NCBI GenBank assembly: GCA_019894875.1
Contig: JAGXNR010000128.1
Coordinates: 1-7,658 of the forward strand
Direction of reading: 5' to 3'
DNA: 7,658 bases
Source of the DNA: Promethearchaeota archaeon
GTDB taxonomy: Archaea; Asgardarchaeota; Lokiarchaeia; Sigynarchaeales; SOKP01
Positions 5,312 through 7,658 of this stretch are shown here, piece by piece. Both the position numbers and the translations under genes were made by a program. Within the stretch, counting starts at the first letter, position 1. Every line of letters starts with the position of its first letter. Below the pieces are notes generated by a model that worked only from the letters and a program-made list of their open reading frames with translations, was not told the DNA's origin and did no database searches.

Positions 5312-6395
5312 CCGCTTTTTCGTTATTAGACCAAATTGTTGTTCCTTCTACATAATTTATTCCGTTAAAACTTAAGGTAATTTGACCAATATTATTCAAG
5401 TTAGAGAAGATCCCCTTTCTAGCATATTCCTTATGTACCATGGCTGTATCAACGTTGGTATGGGTTAATGGTTCATTCAACCACAATTGATACAAGTTGG
5501 GTATGCTAAAGATAACGCCAACTACGGCATCTGTCTTTCTATCGAATGCAAACGGGGCCCAAGTGACGACTTTCTCAAGGTTACAATTATCCCATGCTTC
5601 TCGATATTCTTTTCTATTAGAATATTGATATGGATCAAAGTCGTTAGGGAGTTTATAAAACGATTCAGGCACTTGTTTATAGAATTCAAGTATCTCATTA
5701 AAACCAGTATCACCACCGGAAGAGTCAGGTAATAAAACCTGAAATGATCCTTGTATAACATCACGGATCTCTTCTTTTCTCTCTAACATTTGATCTATTG
5801 TTAAATAAGCAATCCTAATATCCTCATCGAGTTTTCTTTGACCTTGTTCCCAAGAAGAATCGGTAACATGTACACATGAATATTCCGCGTTGTTTAAATA
5901 TCCCAATCTTTCAATATGCTGCCGAATCTTCGATTTAGGATTATTGAACGCAATTCCACACATCATCGGGGCTTCAAATCCCAGAGTTTGAAATCCTATT
6001 CCTCCTAGATGCTTCGGAAAATTGATATTTCCCCTTATTTTTCTAATCTTATTTTCTTTGATAAACCGTTCGCAATTATATATAAGCTCTTGGCATACTT
6101 CAAATTCTTCGGCAAGCAACCACCCAAATGTGCCACATTTACGACTATAACTCGTATAGGTGGGATGAATCTGAGCGATCACAAATCCACACGGTTCCAA
6201 TCCGCGATAGGCAATAAAAACTCTGAGTTTATATTGTGGATCGGAAAATTTCGAGACGAGATAATCACATAATTTCGCGATTATCTTTGGCTTTAATTGA
6301 ATATTCGGAACGTAGAGAAGGGAATCTAACACATTCTGTATCTCCTTTAGATTTGTCGATTCTTGTATTGATATAGCATATACTAATTGAGTCAT
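5247..6395 (-). CDS. Tandem GNAT-fold acyltransferase-like protein
   Basis: This 382-residue protein appears to contain two GNAT (Gcn5-related N-acetyltransferase) folds. The C-terminal one, about 275-382, is clearer. VVGVIFSIPN (291-300) is the central strand, and TAMVHKEYARKGIFSNL (317-333) is motif A with an R-K-G-I acetyl-CoA-type loop. EGTTIWSNNEKAVAAI (350-365) carries the conserved Asn, and HIVYQK (375-380) is the final strand. The N-terminal one, about 56-150, has RVFIAYRGLEPCGFVIAQ, then KIRGNINFPKHLGGIGFQTLGF, resembling GNAT-like proteins in which the CoA site is often degraded. GNATs move an acyl group from CoA to an amine; the acceptor here is unknown. The ATG at 6395 has a TATA-like box about 50 bases upstream and no strong Shine-Dalgarno sequence. 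It lies just before the PP-loop gene, suggesting one pathway. The last 20 codons are duplicated at 3105-3172. Confidence 0.82.
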   Translation of the reverse strand: MTQLVYAISIQESTNLKEIQNVLDSLLYVPNIQLKPKIIAKLCDYLVSKFSDPQYKLRVFIAYRGLEPCGFVIAQIHPTYTSYSRKCGTFGWLLAEEFEVCQELIYNCERFIKENKIRKIRGNINFPKHLGGIGFQTLGFEAPMMCGIAFNNPKSKIRQHIERLGYLNNAEYSCVHVTDSSWEQGQRKLDEDIRIAYLTIDQMLERKEEIRDVIQGSFQVLLPDSSGGDTGFNEILEFYKQVPESFYKLPNDFDPYQYSNRKEYREAWDNCNLEKVVTWAPFAFDRKTDAVVGVIFSIPNLYQLWLNEPLTHTNVDTAMVHKEYARKGIFSNLNNIGQITLSFNGINYVEGTTIWSNNEKAVAAIFPHSKLRRKHIVYQKRI

Positions 6396-6443
6396 TATTT
6401 TTTCACATTATTTTGAATTGTTATCAAATGTACGTCTTGCATC

Positions 6444-6451
6444 TATATAAA
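6444..6451 (-). promoter_or_regulatory. Probable TATA box for the GNAT gene
   Basis: TTTATATA on the minus strand, within CCTTTATATAG, lies about 49 bases before the ATG at 6395. Initiation about 25 bases downstream would leave a leader of roughly 25 bases. T-tracts suitable for stopping the upstream transcript lie directly before it, so the GNAT gene probably begins its own transcription unit. Confidence 0.45.
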
Positions 6452-6453
6452 GG

Positions 6454-6478
6454 AAAAAACAAAGAATCAAGAAAAAAA
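6454..6478 (-). terminator. Paired T-tracts after the GNAT/DUF998 gene
   Basis: The minus strand shows a run of seven T residues (6478-6472) and then six (6459-6454), beginning 18 bases after the TAA at 6497. T-rich tracts of this kind end transcription in archaea. They sit immediately ahead of the putative TATA box of the next gene. Confidence 0.45.
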
Positions 6479-6496
6479 TAAGAATATAAATTTAGA

Positions 6497-7658
6497 TTAT
6501 TGAGATACAGACCAATAATTCAAAGGGACAATATGAAACAGAATAGAAAATAAGAGCAACCATTCTAAAAGTGGAGATGCAAAAATGCCCGTGCAAAGAT
6601 ATAACAGTAAGGGTATCCCAATTCCACTTACCCCAAATAGTTTTCTAGGAAGGTGGTGATGTAAAAGAGCAGGAATACTAAAAAAAAATATGCAAAATAC
6701 AAATCCAGTAAACGCGATAACTGCACTAATATTGTGTATAATATCCTCTGGTCCTGATCGATCCAGACTAAATATCCCTACACCCATGTATCCTAAACCG
6801 CCGATAATTCCACATAATAATCCTAATTGTGAAGTAATTCTGTCTCTTGTTATATCTTTTTTCCCTATAACACGAGAAATATAGAAACTAAAGGGTATGG
6901 TTATTGCTCCCGCAACCCCACAGGCTGTATCGAATAAAAAGGGAACAGGGGTTAGGAGTGAATTACCAAGATCACTGATTGCATGTAGTGTAATATTAAA
7001 TCCGGTGATATTTGCAGCTATTATAAGACTTAGAAAAAGAAGTAATAGATAAGTACTCATCATCGCACGAAGGGAATTTCTCGCAAGATTCTGTGGGTTA
7101 AAGAGGATAGACATATATCTCTCCTTCTTTTGTTGGGAGTGTTCTTCAGGAATGACATAATCCCCTGCTTCCGAAAATTGTGCGATCCCCAAGGTTTGCA
7201 GTAACTCAAATCCTTGCTCAATTAATTGGATTTTATTGCTAACATTCCCATCAGAGATACTAAATAATACAGAATCCTTAAATACCGATTCTCTATTGGA
7301 ATATTTCCAACTTGGTATATATCCTCGTGGTTTAAATCCCGCATTGTAAAAAATTTGTTGGTGCTCTCGTTTATAAGCTGAGACAAATACTTCGCAATAT
7401 CTTACTTCCAATTCTTTTCTACACCGTAGAAATTCCTTTACAAAAACATACAGTTCTTCCAGATTCTCAACCTTATACTTAGTCTTTTCAAAATTCTGGA
7501 CTTGAGGGGTGTACAAAAATTCAAAAAATGAATTGGAATTCTGAATTTTAAGTGTAATTGTTTCATATCCAAACTGATCCTTTATTATCTCCCTAGAGAT
7601 TGATTTCTTAAGATTTCTAACTACCTTCTTATCTAATACTATTTCTGGAGTCTTTATA
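6497..7658 (-). CDS. GNAT-like domain fused to DUF998-type membrane domain, 5' end off window
   Basis: The frame is open from the right edge (first full codon at 7657) to TAA at 6497, giving 386 visible residues. A TTG at 7516 could be mistaken for the start, but the 47 codons upstream are protein-like (IKTPEIVLDKKVVRNLKK and onward), so the true start is outside. Visible residues up to about 135 end in a GNAT-like last helix and strand: VSAYKREHQQIFYNAGFKPRGYIPSW (92-117), then FKDSVLFS. A linker leads to six hydrophobic helices at about 199-219, 237-262, 276-297, 309-333, 340-359 and 362-380. HAISDLGNSLLTPVPFLFD (225-243) is the hallmark of DUF998-type membrane proteins, whose function is poorly known. 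The fusion suggests acyl transfer at the membrane, perhaps to a lipid or exported compound. The gene lies 101 bases before the tandem-GNAT gene on the same strand. Confidence 0.85.
   Translation of the reverse strand, partial: IKTPEIVLDKKVVRNLKKSISREIIKDQFGYETITLKIQNSNSFFEFLYTPQVQNFEKTKYKVENLEELYVFVKEFLRCRKELEVRYCEVFVSAYKREHQQIFYNAGFKPRGYIPSWKYSNRESVFKDSVLFSISDGNVSNKIQLIEQGFELLQTLGIAQFSEAGDYVIPEEHSQQKKERYMSILFNPQNLARNSLRAMMSTYLLLLFLSLIIAANITGFNITLHAISDLGNSLLTPVPFLFDTACGVAGAITIPFSFYISRVIGKKDITRDRITSQLGLLCGIIGGLGYMGVGIFSLDRSGPEDIIHNISAVIAFTGFVFCIFFFSIPALLHHHLPRKLFGVSGIGIPLLLYLCTGIFASPLLEWLLLFSILFHIVPLNYWSVSQ

Noticed and set aside
5487..5764. Overlapping frames on both strands within the GNAT gene
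   Set aside because: They are out-of-frame shadows of the 382-residue protein.
6009..6272. Plus-strand frame opposite the GNAT N-terminal domain
   Set aside because: It is antisense to a well-supported coding region and shows no protein motif.
7514..7516. TTG as the start of the GNAT/DUF998 gene
   Set aside because: The same frame stays open for 47 more protein-like codons to the window edge, so the start is most likely outside the window.
1..7658. CRISPR array, tRNA or rRNA genes
   Set aside because: No regularly spaced short repeats and no tRNA- or rRNA-like conserved segments were seen on either strand.

Overview
The window looks like a piece of an Asgard (Lokiarchaeota-type) archaeal genome. 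It is AT-rich. It carries a Ras/Rab-superfamily small GTPase with all five G motifs. It also carries a membrane protein containing a domain I recognise from many lokiarchaeal proteins (core EFWAHCSNLQVW followed by NYDTRLLHSNLAFPLL), joined to TPR repeats. Start regions mostly lack strong Shine-Dalgarno sequences, while TATA-like boxes and T-tracts fit archaeal transcription. The taxonomic call rests on recalled family knowledge, not on a search.

Layout. Bases 1-134 hold the C-terminal end of a plus-strand gene. The minus-strand GTPase gene (157-738) converges on it. Bases 739-1407 have no intact gene but contain a decayed 177-bp piece of a membrane-protein gene (914-1090). Two plus-strand genes follow: a small single-pass membrane protein (1408-1827) and a two-TM protein with the Asgard domain and TPRs (2025-2972). 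From about 3080 to the right edge everything reads on the minus strand. In transcription order this is a GNAT-like/DUF998 membrane fusion running off the window (7658-6497), a tandem-GNAT protein (6395-5247), a PP-loop ATP pyrophosphatase with Cys pairs (5191-3983), a small zinc-ribbon-like protein with a TTG start (3965-3672), a two-TM membrane protein that seems frameshifted (3682-3406), and a short chimeric reading frame (3356-3108).

The right part is the most interesting. Two acyltransferase-like proteins, one fused to a DUF998-type membrane domain, sit next to an ATP-dependent adenylating enzyme that resembles the WbpG/PseA amidotransferase family. A pathway that adenylates and then acylates a small molecule, sugar, peptide or lipid head group is a reasonable inference, but the substrate cannot be read from sequence.

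Two separate repeat pairs show past rearrangement. A 68-bp perfect direct repeat (3105-3172 and 5244-5311) covers the last 20 codons and stop of the GNAT gene and has been copied onto an unrelated reading frame 2.1 kb downstream. A 177-bp pair at about 90% identity (914-1090 and 3391-3567) carries the C-terminus of the two-TM membrane protein. No integrase, transposase, tRNA, rRNA or CRISPR array is visible.
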